A DNA stretch of 64,000 nucleotides. It comes from Alienimonas californiensis (GTDB lineage: Bacteria > Planctomycetota > Planctomycetia > Planctomycetales > Planctomycetaceae). The translations under genes were made by a program, and so were the position numbers. Positions 44,576 to 56,091 of the stretch are shown here, one piece after another. The DNA lies in contig NZ_CP036265.1 in the NCBI RefSeq assembly GCF_007743815.1, positions 1,204,501 to 1,268,500 on the forward strand, written 5' to 3'. The notes below the pieces were generated by a model. It was given only the letters and a program-made list of their open reading frames with translations, made no database searches and was not told the DNA's origin. Numbering within the stretch: the first letter of the stretch is position 1; every line of letters begins with the position of its first letter.

Positions 44576-44749
44576 CCCCTCTCCCTTGAGGGAGAGGGGC
44601 CGGGGGTGAGGGTGAGGCACGGTTCCTACGTCCTCGCTCTATGCGGTGACGAACCGGGCGGCGGGCGAGTAGGCGGACCGTCAACAGAGTGCGTGAGTCA
44701 CCGCCCCCTCACCCCCGGCCCCTCTCCCCCAAAAGGGGGCGAGGGGAGG
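44576..44749. repeat. G/C-block hairpins (CCCCTCTCCCTTGAGGGAGAGGGG and partner)
   Basis: A perfect hairpin at 44576-44599 is followed by CCGGGGGTGAGG. An inverted, diverged partner lies at about 44703-44749 (CCCCTCACCCCCGGCCCCTC, then CCCCCAAAAGGGGGCGAGGG). Similar pairs are at 55928-56086 and a half at 33932-33964. They lie between convergent genes here, so they could also serve as terminators. Confidence 0.78.
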
Positions 44750-44770
44750 ACGGGTTTTGGTTGCCGGCCC

Positions 44771-45601
44771 CTATTCAATCGCCTCCGGCGGGTAATCCGC
44801 CGGATCGAAGTCCGGGGGCGGGAACCGGGGGTTCATCTCCTCCAGCGTGCTCACCAATAGCTGGCTGATCGCCAGGTTGCGGAACCAGCGTTCCTCGCTG
44901 GGGACCACGTACCAGGGGGCCGCCTTGGTGGAGGTGCGTTCCAGGGCGATCTCGAAGGCGTCTTGATATTGCTCCCACAGGGCTCGCTCCGTGAGGTCGG
45001 CGGGGTTGAATTTCCAGTGCTTGTTCGGCTTGCGGAGCCGACGGCGGAAGCGTTCGAGCTGATAGTCCTTCGAGACGTGCAGCATGATCTTGAGGACGCG
45101 CGTCCCGCGGTCGGCCAGCAGGGCCTCGAAGTGGTTGATGTGCTCGTAGCGGCGTTCGATCGCGTCTTTGTCCGCCCAGCCGTGCACCTTGACGATTAAT
45201 ACGTCTTCATAGTGGGAACGGTTGAACACGCCCACGTACCCGGCCCCGGGGGCCTGCTTGTGGACCCGCCAGAGGAAGTCGTGGTCCAGTTCCTTTTGCG
45301 TGGGCTTTTTAAAGCTCCAGACCCGCACGTTGACCGGGTTCATACTTCCGAAGACGTGCTCCACGGTGGAGTCCTTCCCCGCCGCGTCCATCGCCTGCAG
45401 GACGACCAACAGCGACTGCTTGCGTTCGGCGTAGAGCCGTTCCTGCAGGTCGGCGAGGCGGTCGCGGTACTCCGCGAGCTGCTCCTCGACGCTGTCCGCG
45501 TCCCCCTTCTCGTCAAGCCCCTGCGTATCGGCGCTCGCCCGCCGTTTGAGGTCCGGCCGCTTGCCGGGGCGGATGCGGTAGCGGTCGAGGTTGATCTTCA
45601 C
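44771..45601 (-). CDS. Polyphosphate kinase 2 family protein
   Basis: 276 residues from GTG 45601 (MKINLDRYRIRPGKRPDLKR). Visible are VVLQAMDAAGKDSTVEHVFG (Walker A-like G.D..GKD region), WSFKKPTQKELDHDFLWRVH, GYVGVFNRSHYEDVLIVKV and LKIMLHVSKDYQLERFRRRL. The domain ends with YVVPSEERWFRNLAIS. PPK2 enzymes use polyphosphate to phosphorylate NMP or NDP, or the reverse. The class I or III distinction cannot be made by eye. The frame extends upstream to 45934 without similarity; the divergent gene at 45783 lies there. Confidence 0.95.
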   Translation of the reverse strand: MKINLDRYRIRPGKRPDLKRRASADTQGLDEKGDADSVEEQLAEYRDRLADLQERLYAERKQSLLVVLQAMDAAGKDSTVEHVFGSMNPVNVRVWSFKKPTQKELDHDFLWRVHKQAPGAGYVGVFNRSHYEDVLIVKVHGWADKDAIERRYEHINHFEALLADRGTRVLKIMLHVSKDYQLERFRRRLRKPNKHWKFNPADLTERALWEQYQDAFEIALERTSTKAAPWYVVPSEERWFRNLAISQLLVSTLEEMNPRFPPPDFDPADYPPEAIE

Positions 45602-45782
45602 GGCCGGCTCGAATCGGGGGCGGGAGGGAACGGGGCGGGAGCGGCTCTGCAATCGACTCCACCATAGAACCCCGCCCGACCGGCCGCCCGCCGCCGGGGC
45701 GGCCGCTTGAACCGCCCCGGCGACGGGGGCACAGTCGCCGCGCCCGCTGCCGCCGCGTTCGCCTCGCCCCCGCCGCCCCCGC

Positions 45783-47012
45783 ATGTCACTCGGCCGCCTC
45801 GCCCGACGCCTCCTCGCCCCGGTGCGGCGGCTGCAGATGGGCTGGCGGGGCGACGCGGCGGCGGCGCGGCACCGCCCCGTCGCCGGCGGCCCGCCGCCGG
45901 GCCCGGGGGCGGGGGGAACGGTGGTGCTGGACATCCGCGACCGGCCGCTCGACCGCGACCACTACCTGTTGGGGCGAACGCTCTTTGCAGGCGGGTTTTC
46001 GGTCCACCTGCGCGTCCGATCCGAGGCGATGGGCCGGGCGGACGGCTACGGCCGGGAGCTGCTCGGGCTGCCGGGATTGACGGTCGAAACCACCCGCCGC
46101 GGCCGCCCCGCCGATCCCCCGCCGACCGACCCCGCCCAAACCGTCTGGGTCAGCGAAGACCCCTCGACCGACGTCCCGGAGCGGCCGTGGCGGGCCGTGA
46201 TGCGGTTGGATTACGACTGGTACTCAGCCCCCCCGGGGGGGCTGACGGCGCTGTTCACCATGCACCCGGTGCAATACCGCCCGGCGGTCCCGGGCCGCGA
46301 GGGGACGCGGCCGATCGACGACTTGACCGGCCTGCGGGCGACGGAGCGGACCGCCGGCGTGCTGTTCGCCGGCGCTGTGGACCCCGCCCTGTACGCCGCC
46401 GGCGGCCCGATCACGGAGCGATACGGACTGCTGCCCCGCGCGACGATCCTCGCTCGGCTCGACGCGGGCCCGCACGCCCCGTTACGCCTGCCCCCGCCGC
46501 CGAACGACGGGCCGACGGCAGCCGGTGACGACGGGCCGACGGCAGCCGGTCGGGCCGGGGGCGGGGCGTTCCGAGCGGCCCTCGCCCGGTTCGGCGGCGA
46601 CGCCCGCCGGCGGTTCGTCCGCACGGACGGCTGGCGGATCGACGCGGAGGACTGGCTGCCGACCCTCGCCCAGGCCGACTTCTTTCTCACCGCCCCCGGC
46701 TTCAAAATCCCCCACGCGCACAACGTCGTGGAAGCGTTAGCGGTCGGCGCCGTTCCAATCATCAATTACGCCCACCTGATGCGACCGCCGCTGACCGACC
46801 GCGAGGCGCTGCTGTTCCGCACCGAGGACGAACTGACGGAGCGCGTCGGGGAGGCGCTGGCGATGCCCCCGGAGGAGCGGCGGCGGATGGCGCGGGCGGC
46901 GGCGGCCTACTACGACGCCCACCTCACCCCGGAGGCGTTCGCGAAGACCTTCCTCCGCGCCGCCGACGCCGCGGGCCCTGACCCGATCACCCTGTACCTG
47001 AACGCCGAATAG
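45783..47012 (+). CDS. Glycosyltransferase-like protein
   Basis: 409 residues: MSLGRLARRLLAPVRRLQMG. The N-terminal domain has GGTVVLDIRDRPLDRDHYLL and LLGLPGLTVETTRRGR. The C-terminal domain carries DWLPTLAQADFFLTAPGFKI, PHAHNVVEALAVGAVPIINY and LTDREALLFRTEDELTERVG. The N..EALA.GAVPI phrase is the GT-B donor-site pattern, as in the related 17984 gene. A repeat in the middle (DDGPTAAG twice) sits in a disordered loop. The sugar and acceptor are unknown. Confidence 0.7.
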   Translation: MSLGRLARRLLAPVRRLQMGWRGDAAAARHRPVAGGPPPGPGAGGTVVLDIRDRPLDRDHYLLGRTLFAGGFSVHLRVRSEAMGRADGYGRELLGLPGLTVETTRRGRPADPPPTDPAQTVWVSEDPSTDVPERPWRAVMRLDYDWYSAPPGGLTALFTMHPVQYRPAVPGREGTRPIDDLTGLRATERTAGVLFAGAVDPALYAAGGPITERYGLLPRATILARLDAGPHAPLRLPPPPNDGPTAAGDDGPTAAGRAGGGAFRAALARFGGDARRRFVRTDGWRIDAEDWLPTLAQADFFLTAPGFKIPHAHNVVEALAVGAVPIINYAHLMRPPLTDREALLFRTEDELTERVGEALAMPPEERRRMARAAAAYYDAHLTPEAFAKTFLRAADAAGPDPITLYLNAE

Positions 47013-47204
47013 TTCCGCCGCATCGACGAGCCCGCGGGTCTCCCCCCGCGACCCGGTTTAGCGCCGGGGATGCAACCTGCGTGGTCGCGTTTCATGGCCC
47101 CAAGATCCGCGGTCCCGTCCCCGCAGGCCGGCGGGGGTTCCCCGGACGGCAGCGGCCGTCACCGCCCCGATCCGCCCCCTGGGGTCCGGCGCCATGCTGG
47201 GCTC

Positions 47205-47843
47205 ATGTCGCCCCGCAATCCCGCCGCCGTCCGCCTGGGGCGGGGGGGCTTGTGCGCCCGGCTGCTCGGCGGGGCGGCGCTCGTCGTCGGGCTGGCCGGC
47301 TGCGATCTGCCCCGGGATCCGGGGAGCACGACGGAGTCTGTCCGCGGCAATGTGCTGCGGGCCGGGCTGACGGAGGACGCCCCCTGGGTCGTCCGCGGCG
47401 AGGACGGCGAACCGGCGGGGATCGAGGTGGAGTTGGTCGAGGAGTTCGCCGCCGCCCACGACGCCCGCGTCGTCTGGTTCTGGGGCTCCGGCGACGAGGC
47501 GTTGCGCCAGTTGGAACACCGGCAGCTCGACCTGGTCGCCGGCGGGCTGACCGACGACACCCCCTGGGCCGGCCGGGTGGGTCTGAGCCGCGTCTACTTC
47601 ACCGAGCCCCCCCGGCCGGACCTGGAAGAGCCCCGCGAGCATGTGATGGCCGTCCCGCCGGGGGAGAACGGCTGGCTGGTCGCCCTGGACCGCCATCTGA
47701 CCCGGGCCGCGGCCGCACGGGAGGACGCCTGGCGGGAGCGGCTGCTCGCCGAAGCCGGCCCCGGCCCGCTGGAACCCGCCGCGGCCCGGACACCCGCCGC
47801 GACCGAGGAGCCGGCTGGCCCGGACAGCGAGGCGTCGCGATGA
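47205..47843 (+). CDS. Short solute-binding-protein-like lipoprotein
   Basis: 212 residues from ATG 47205. The signal peptide ends in a lipobox (ALVVGLAGCDLP), so the protein should be lipid-anchored at the cell surface or periplasmic face. The next part resembles family 3 solute-binding proteins: VLRAGLTEDAPWVVRGEDGE, GIEVELVEEFAAAHDARVVW and LRQLEHRQLDLVAGGLTDDT. It is shorter than the usual 250 or more residues and has an Ala/Pro tail. No permease or ATPase gene is near. Its stop overlaps the start of the CDF transporter (ATGA), which suggests joint work in metal handling. That link is inference. Confidence 0.78.
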   Translation: MSPRNPAAVRLGRGGLCARLLGGAALVVGLAGCDLPRDPGSTTESVRGNVLRAGLTEDAPWVVRGEDGEPAGIEVELVEEFAAAHDARVVWFWGSGDEALRQLEHRQLDLVAGGLTDDTPWAGRVGLSRVYFTEPPRPDLEEPREHVMAVPPGENGWLVALDRHLTRAAAAREDAWRERLLAEAGPGPLEPAAARTPAATEEPAGPDSEASR

Positions 47844-48877
47844 GCGATCCCGCCCTGCCCCACGCCGACGTCCGCCCGCGGCACCCGTACCGGCTGCCGG
47901 AGGACCGCCGCCCGAAGTACGCCCGCGCCCGCCGGCTGGAGTGGTGGACGCTGGGTTGGCTGGCCTCGATCATCGCCGTGATTTATTGGGCGATGGGCTC
48001 CAGCGCGGCGATGCAGGCGGCGTGGATCGAGGATCTGCTCTCGCTGGTGCCGCCGATCGCGTTTCTGTGGGCCTCCCGGTTCGAGTTCCGGGCGCCCAAC
48101 GACCGCTTTCCGTTCGGCTATCTGCGGTCGATGCAGATCGCCTACCTGGGCGCCTCCGTCGCGTTATTAATGCTCGGCGGATATCTGGTCGTCGACGCGC
48201 TGCTCACGCTGGCGCAGGGGGAGCGGCCCACGATCGGGGCGACGCTGCCGCTGGGCGGCTGGCTGTTCGACGACCCGATCTGGGCCGGCTGGGTCATGAT
48301 CGCGGCGCTGATCTACAGCGTGATTCCGCCGATGATTCTGGGCCGGATGAAATTAAAACTCGCCGACGAGCTGCACGACGACGTGCTGGCCTGCGACGCG
48401 AAGATGAACAAGGCCGACTGGATGACCGGCCTGGCGGGCGCCTTCGGGGTGCTGGGCGTCGGATACGGCTGGTGGTGGGCGGACGCGGTCGCCGCGGGGC
48501 TGATCGGGTTGGACGTCACCCGCGACGGCGCCCGCGGCACGGCCCAAGTCGTGGCCGACCTCATGGACCACGTGCCCACCGGCGTGGGCGATCGGTCCGC
48601 CGACCCGCTGCCGGGCGAACTCCGCGAACAATTGCTGGCCCTGGACTGGGTGGAGGACGTGGAGTTCCGCCTCCGCGAACAGGGCCGGGCCGTGACCGGC
48701 ACGATCTTCGTCTCCCCCAAGGCCGACGCCGTGACGACGGCGGAGGATTTAATGAACCGCCTCCGCGAGGCGGAACGCCTCGCCGAGACGACGCATTGGC
48801 GGCTCTACGACCTGGACGTGCGCCCGGTGCGGCAACTCAAAACCGCCGTCGACCGCCGGGCGGAGCCGCCGGGGTAG
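47840..48877 (+). CDS. Cation diffusion facilitator (CDF) family transporter
   Basis: 345 residues. Membrane segments begin at WWTLGWLASIIAVIYWAMG. The metal-site motif of the second segment appears as AWIEDLLSLVPPIAFLW, where family members usually have D..D or H..D. Then comes RFPFGYLRSMQIAYLGASVALLM with the RFPFGY hallmark, and KLADELHDDVLACDAKMNKADWMTG with the second metal motif. The C-terminal 100 residues form the cytoplasmic dimer domain (VEDVEFRLREQGRAVTGTIFVS). It exports Zn, Fe, Mn or similar ions; the metal is not predicted. It overlaps the lipoprotein gene by four bases. Confidence 0.92.
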   Translation: MSDPALPHADVRPRHPYRLPEDRRPKYARARRLEWWTLGWLASIIAVIYWAMGSSAAMQAAWIEDLLSLVPPIAFLWASRFEFRAPNDRFPFGYLRSMQIAYLGASVALLMLGGYLVVDALLTLAQGERPTIGATLPLGGWLFDDPIWAGWVMIAALIYSVIPPMILGRMKLKLADELHDDVLACDAKMNKADWMTGLAGAFGVLGVGYGWWWADAVAAGLIGLDVTRDGARGTAQVVADLMDHVPTGVGDRSADPLPGELREQLLALDWVEDVEFRLREQGRAVTGTIFVSPKADAVTTAEDLMNRLREAERLAETTHWRLYDLDVRPVRQLKTAVDRRAEPPG

Positions 48878-48898
48878 GGATTCCGGGCGACGCCGCGA

Positions 48899-49741
48899 TC
48901 ATCCCGCCAACCGTGCGTAGCAGATCCACGTATAACTCGCCGCCTCGCCCCAGGCGACCGGATGTTCGACGCCCGCCGGGGGTTCGAGGAGCGGAGCGGG
49001 CGTCAGGTAATTCGGCTCGGTCCAATCGTCGCCCCATCGCGTTTTGTCCGTTTGAAAGACGGGCGGGAACTCGTGATAGATTTCGAGGTTGCGCCGCAGG
49101 GCCGCCGCGTCGTGGACGTTCGGCGGGATCGCGGAGCGAACGAACTGCGGCGTGAAGCCCGACGCCCGTTCAATGCTTCGCAGGGCCTTCCGAACGAGTC
49201 CGGCGCCCGGCCGCCGGCCGCCGGCCGGGGCGAATCCGGCGCCGGCGAAGGCCTGCTTCAAGCTGTAGCAATCGCCCTGGGACGGCGGATAATTGTCTTC
49301 GAAGATCACGTCGCGAAACCCGAACCATTTGCAGAGTTGCAGACGGCTGAATGCGTTCTGGTGATCGTCGAAGAAGGCCAGGGCGGAGCCGGTCGGTTCG
49401 TCGGACCAGTCGTACTCGGAGAAGTCCCGCTCGCTATAGACGGCCTTTTCGGAGCGATAGATTCGCTGCGACAGGTCCGGGTCGAGCGCGACGATTTTCG
49501 CGTCGGGGCAGGCCTGCTCCAACAGCCAGGTCCCCTGCCCTTTGTAGACGCCGCTCTCGACGATCAACGGCGGCGCCAGCCGCCTTGCCATGAACCAGGC
49601 GGCGAACATGTGGGGAAACCGCATCCCGCCGACGTTGTGCCGGATCGGCCGCGCTGCGTACAGCCGCTCGAACTCCGGCAGCGCGGCCGCCATCTCCGCC
49701 CGGCTCCAGGGCGGACGGCCGATCGACGTCACGTCAGTCAT
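48899..49741 (-). CDS. SAM-dependent methyltransferase-like protein (CmcI-like)
   Basis: 280 residues from ATG 49741 (MTDVTSIGRPPWSRAEMAAA). The fold region contains RLAPPLIVESGVYKGQGTWL (glycine motif I), DAKIVALDPDLSQRIYRSEK (acidic end of strand 2) and ALAFFDDHQNAFSRLQLC. FRDVIFEDNYPPSQGDCYSL follows. This resembles cephalosporin hydroxylase (CmcI)-like and rhamnosyl O-methyltransferase proteins. The acceptor is unknown. Its start overlaps the stop of the immunity/GNAT fusion gene (ATGA), so the two are co-translated. Confidence 0.72.
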   Translation of the reverse strand: MTDVTSIGRPPWSRAEMAAALPEFERLYAARPIRHNVGGMRFPHMFAAWFMARRLAPPLIVESGVYKGQGTWLLEQACPDAKIVALDPDLSQRIYRSEKAVYSERDFSEYDWSDEPTGSALAFFDDHQNAFSRLQLCKWFGFRDVIFEDNYPPSQGDCYSLKQAFAGAGFAPAGGRRPGAGLVRKALRSIERASGFTPQFVRSAIPPNVHDAAALRRNLEIYHEFPPVFQTDKTRWGDDWTEPNYLTPAPLLEPPAGVEHPVAWGEAASYTWICYARLAG

Positions 49742-50523
49742 GCGTGGGCGGGCGCCGTCGGCGGACAGTCCTTCCGCGTCAGGTCTTTCTGCATCTTGAA
49801 GTGGGGGATGGTCACCTCGACAAACTCCTCGCCGACCCGCCGATAGCCGAGTTTTTCATAAAACCCGACCGCCGTCGCCCGAGCGTGCAGCGTGACGCGG
49901 GAAACGCCCCGCCCTGTGAGTTCCTGCTCCACCGCCTCCATCAGCCGGCGCCCGAGCCCTTGACCGTGCGCGTCGGGCCGCACCGCCATCTGCCGGAGTT
50001 TCACGTCCCCGGGCGCGAGCGGCACGGCCACCACGCAGGCCAGCAACGACTCGGCGTCGAACAGCCCGAAGTGCAGTTGCTCCGCTTCGCCGGACAGGTC
50101 GTCGTCCGCAAGGCGGTGCCCCAACGGCCGCCGCAGCACCTCGTCCCGCAGTTCGTACTCCTGGCGGTACTCGGCGGAGCCAAAGGGGATTTCCCGGAAG
50201 TGCGGCGGGACGTCATCTAATAACGAGACTCCTCGTCGACTGAAGATCACGATGCCCTTCACCGGAATCGGCTGAGGATCGTCCAAACGGACGAACGCCA
50301 CGTTGACAACTGGCGTACCGGAGTACTGCGGATCGAGAGTTGGGACAAGGCATTGAGCGACCTCTTCCCGGAGATCTTCGGCGAGTTCCGCCGCGATCTC
50401 GCCATGGGTGTAGACGATGATCGAGACGGTTTCTCGCGTCCACGCCGCTGTAACAAGCCGGGTCTCGTCGCCGATCCAGCCGTTGAGGGCGACTTGGAGC
50501 CCGAGCCGCAGTTTCGTTTCCAT
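49738..50523 (-). CDS. Fusion of an immunity-like domain and a GNAT acetyltransferase
   Basis: 261 residues from ATG 50523 (METKLRLGLQVALNGWIGDE); ATG 50604 would add 27. Residues 1-100 resemble small immunity-type proteins: LRLGLQVALNGWIG, IIVYTHGEIAAELAEDLREE, and VNVAFVRLDDPQPIPVKGIV followed by an Arg-rich end. After a linker (SLLDDVPPH), a GNAT domain starts with FREIPFGSAEYRQEYELRDE. It includes MAVRPDAHGQGLGRRLMEAV (acetyl-CoA site) and FYEKLGYRRVGEEFVEVTIP. Both parts normally occur as separate proteins, so a fused stop-loss is likely. The substrate is unknown. The gene lies between the 172-residue gene and the methyltransferase in one minus-strand operon. Confidence 0.82.
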   Translation of the reverse strand: METKLRLGLQVALNGWIGDETRLVTAAWTRETVSIIVYTHGEIAAELAEDLREEVAQCLVPTLDPQYSGTPVVNVAFVRLDDPQPIPVKGIVIFSRRGVSLLDDVPPHFREIPFGSAEYRQEYELRDEVLRRPLGHRLADDDLSGEAEQLHFGLFDAESLLACVVAVPLAPGDVKLRQMAVRPDAHGQGLGRRLMEAVEQELTGRGVSRVTLHARATAVGFYEKLGYRRVGEEFVEVTIPHFKMQKDLTRKDCPPTAPAHA

Positions 50524-50642
50524 CGACACGGCGCCCGCGGCTCGGTTGGAGTTCTCTGATCCGCCCCACCACTGCTCCGCATGATACTCCGCCGCGAGCC
50601 GCATTCGACGCTCTCTACTTATCGGTGTCGTGCATATGGACG

Positions 50643-51161
50643 TTAACGGCGGACCGGCACAACTCGGTCCGGCGGGCCGAAGTCGGGCGTTCGCTGCCCA
50701 CGGGCCGTGACGCTCTCGCCGGTATCCGCCAGCGCCCACAGCCGGGGAGCCACCCCGCGGCAATCGGGGCGGTCCCACTCGCGCCGCACGATTGGCCGAC
50801 GAATCTCCCGCTCCAGCCAGTCGGCGGCCGCGGCCGCCAGATCGACGATCGGCAGGCCGGACAGCGCCGACACCCCCGGCCGGGCCGGGTCCAGGTCGGT
50901 GGCGAACTGGTGCGTTTCGTCCGGCCCGAACTGGACCGCCCCCTCGTCGAAGTCGACTCGGAGCGTGCGCAGGACGCAGTTGTACTCGGGCTCGCTGTCA
51001 CACACGCAGACGGACACCGTCAGCCGGTCGTCCCACACCCGCCACGAGTCCGCGAACCACCCGCCCGCGTCGGCGCGGGCGTGGAGCGCCTCCACGAATG
51101 CCCGTTCCGCGTCGCTGCGGCACTCGTCCAAGTCGAACCGCGGTGCGAAGACTGGGATCAT
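50643..51161 (-). CDS. Uncharacterised acidic protein
   Basis: 172 residues from ATG 51161 (MIPVFAPRFDLDECRSDAER). It contains AFVEALHARADAGGWFADSW, RLTVSVCVCDSEPEYNCVLR and VDFDEGAVQFGPDETHQFAT. The later part is VDLAAAAADWLEREIRRPIV. The alpha/beta composition and size resemble polymorphic-toxin immunity proteins, but no specific family is recognised. It heads the minus-strand operon with the immunity/GNAT fusion and the methyltransferase. The frame runs further to 51281 without a better start. Confidence 0.68.
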   Translation of the reverse strand: MIPVFAPRFDLDECRSDAERAFVEALHARADAGGWFADSWRVWDDRLTVSVCVCDSEPEYNCVLRTLRVDFDEGAVQFGPDETHQFATDLDPARPGVSALSGLPIVDLAAAAADWLEREIRRPIVRREWDRPDCRGVAPRLWALADTGESVTARGQRTPDFGPPDRVVPVRR

Positions 51162-51328
51162 CGACTCGCCTCCTTCGCCTAGCTCGTGTTTCTTCGACGC
51201 CTCGGATGATAACGCCCACGCCGCAACAGTCCGCCCTTCCCCCGCAATCCCCGTAGGCAGACCGACGCGAATCCGGTACAATCCACTGCCCTTCTGTCCA
51301 CCTGTTCCGTTCCCGCCCCTCCGCCGCC

Positions 51329-53866
<2,538 letters not shown>

Positions 53867-53952
53867 CCCCCGCCCGCCCGCCGCCCCGAGGCCCCCCGCG
53901 TCCCCGCCGCATTCGCGCTCGTCACTCGACCGCCCCTTCTCTCCGTTCGCCC

Positions 53953-55914
53953 ATGTCCGCCGCCGTCGCTCCCGCCAATCGCCTCACCAAAAGCGTGAAA
54001 GCCGTCGCGCCCTCCTCTTACGGGGCGGCGGATATTGAAGTGCTGGAGGGGCTCGAAGCCGTCCGCCGACGGCCGAGCATGTATATCGGCGGCGTCGACA
54101 ACCGCGGCCTGCACCATTTGCTGTGGGAAGTCGTCGACAACTGCGTCGACGAGTTCCTCGCCGGCCACACCGATAAAATTGAGGTCGTCCTCGAAAAGGA
54201 CGGCCAGGCGGTGCGCGTCCGCGACTGGGGCCGCGGCATTCCCGTCGACGATCACCCCAAATACAAACGCAGCGCGCTGGAGGTGATCCTCACCACGCTG
54301 CACGCCGGCGGGAAGTTCTCCGACAAGAACTACGCCCGCAGCGGCGGCCTGCACGGGGTGGGCAGCAGCGTCGTGAACGCCCTGAGCAGCCGGATGACGG
54401 CCATCGTCCACCGCGACGGCTACGAGTGGGTCCAGCACTATAAACGCGGCGTCCCCGTCGGCCCGGTGGAGCGGGAACGCGAGTTCCGCGGCACCGGCAC
54501 GGAAATCGTGTTCCGCCCGGACCAGCAGATCTTCAAACAGACCCGGATGAACCCGGAGATCATCAAGACCCATCTTGAGGATATCTCCTACATCCACGCC
54601 GGACTGCACATTAAGTTCACGGACGAGGCGAAGAAGGAGACGGTCGAGTTCGTCCAGCCGGACGGCATCAAGGCCTACCTCGACAAGCTGTGCAAGGAGG
54701 GCAAACGCCGCTTCGTCCACGAGGAGCCCTTCACCGCGGAGAAGGACGACGGCAGCATTAAAGTGGAGCTGGCCCTGCGGTGGACCGAGGCGACGGACGA
54801 GCAGGTCCGCAGTTACGTCAACGGCATCCGCACCCACGCCGGCGGCACCCACGAGAGCGGCCTGCGGGCCGGCATCTTGAAGGCCGTCCGCAATTATATG
54901 TCCACCCACGAGAAGACCGTCAAAGGGGTGACGATCGGCCCGGAGGACATCCGCGAGGGCGTGACCTGCATCCTCAGCGCCTTCCACGGCGACCCGATGT
55001 TCCAGGGTCAGACCAAGGAGAAGCTCAACAACCCGGAAATGACCGCCTTCGTCGAGGGCGTGGTGCGGCAGGGGGTGGAAACGTGGATGAACAACAACCC
55101 CTCCGTCGCCGACGCCGTGCTTGCCCGCCTGGTGATGGCCGCCCGCGCCCGGGCCGCCAGCCGGGCCGCCGCCGCGGACGTGCGGGGCAAATCCGGCGGC
55201 AAAAAACGCGGCGCCCTGCCGGAAAAGCTGCTCGACTGCCGGGGCAAGGAGATCGAAAAGAACGAACTGTTCCTCGTCGAAGGCGACAGCGCCGGCGGCA
55301 CCGCGGCGATGGGCCGCGACGGCGTCACCCAAGCCGTGCTGCCTTTGAGAGGAAAAATCCTCAATACGGAGGGTCTCTCCACCGGCAAGGTATTGAAGAA
55401 CGCGGAGGTCAAAAGCGTGGTCGAGGCCCTCGGCGCCGGCATCGGGCCGAACTTCGACGAGAGCCGCCTCCGCTACGGCCGGATCATCCTTCTGATGGAC
55501 GCCGACAGCGACGGCTATCACATCTCGACGTTGCTGCTCACGTTCTTCTTCCGCCATATGCCCCGGCTGGTGCAAAGCGGCAAGCTGTTCCTCGCCCAAC
55601 CGCCGCTGTACCGCATCAGCGTGGGGAACCGCACGGAATACGCGATGGACGACGCCGCGAAGGAGGCGCTGCTCGCGGAGGTCCCCGCCGGCCGTAAGGT
55701 GGAGGTCCTGCGCTTTAAAGGGCTGGGCGAGATGGACAGCGAACAGCTCCGCGAAACGACCCTCGACCCGGACACCCGCACCCTGCTGCGGGTGGATGTG
55801 GAAAGCCAGTTCGAAGCCGACGCCGCCTTCACCCAGCTGCTCGGGAAAGACGCCGGCGAGCGCTACCGCCTCATCATGGAGAGCGCGAGCCTGGCGGACG
55901 ACCTCGATCTGTAG
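53953..55914 (+). CDS. Type IIA DNA topoisomerase subunit B (GyrB/ParE-like)
   Basis: 653 residues. The GHKL ATPase region has EVLEGLEAVRRRPSMYIGGV, LLWEVVDNCVDEFLAGH, VRDWGRGIPVDDHPK and ARSGGLHGVGSSVVNALSS. The transducer domain includes RTHAGGTHESGLRAGI. The Toprim part has LFLVEGDSAGGTAAMGRDGV, LPLRGKILNTEGLSTG and ILLMDADSDGYHISTLLLTF. DSDGYHI replaces the common DVDGSHI, and MGRDGVTQAVLPL lacks the SRDR-type pattern. It is the ATP-driving partner of the upstream subunit, 86 bases away. The order A then B is less common than B then A. Confidence 0.93.
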   Translation: MSAAVAPANRLTKSVKAVAPSSYGAADIEVLEGLEAVRRRPSMYIGGVDNRGLHHLLWEVVDNCVDEFLAGHTDKIEVVLEKDGQAVRVRDWGRGIPVDDHPKYKRSALEVILTTLHAGGKFSDKNYARSGGLHGVGSSVVNALSSRMTAIVHRDGYEWVQHYKRGVPVGPVEREREFRGTGTEIVFRPDQQIFKQTRMNPEIIKTHLEDISYIHAGLHIKFTDEAKKETVEFVQPDGIKAYLDKLCKEGKRRFVHEEPFTAEKDDGSIKVELALRWTEATDEQVRSYVNGIRTHAGGTHESGLRAGILKAVRNYMSTHEKTVKGVTIGPEDIREGVTCILSAFHGDPMFQGQTKEKLNNPEMTAFVEGVVRQGVETWMNNNPSVADAVLARLVMAARARAASRAAAADVRGKSGGKKRGALPEKLLDCRGKEIEKNELFLVEGDSAGGTAAMGRDGVTQAVLPLRGKILNTEGLSTGKVLKNAEVKSVVEALGAGIGPNFDESRLRYGRIILLMDADSDGYHISTLLLTFFFRHMPRLVQSGKLFLAQPPLYRISVGNRTEYAMDDAAKEALLAEVPAGRKVEVLRFKGLGEMDSEQLRETTLDPDTRTLLRVDVESQFEADAAFTQLLGKDAGERYRLIMESASLADDLDL

Positions 55915-55927
55915 GACGACTTTGGCT

Positions 55928-56086
55928 CCCCTCGCCTCACCTTTGGGGGTGAGGGGTCAGGGGCGCCCGGGCGCTCTGTGCGCCCCGCTCCGCTCGCCCG
56001 CCGGTTTGTCGCCGCAGAGAACGGAGGCGTGTGAACCGTGCGTCACCCTCACCCCCAGCCCTTCTCCCTCAAGGGAGAGGGGAGTA
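55928..56086. repeat. G/C-block hairpins related to 44576-44749
   Basis: CCCCTCGCCTCACCTTTGGG with GGTGAGGGG (55928-55956) and an inverted partner, ACCCTCACCCCCAGCCCTTC, TCCCTCAAGGGAGAGGGGAG (56045-56085). It lies between the convergent topoisomerase B gene and the 67-residue gene. It may help end both transcripts. Confidence 0.72.
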
Positions 56087-56091
56087 AGGTC

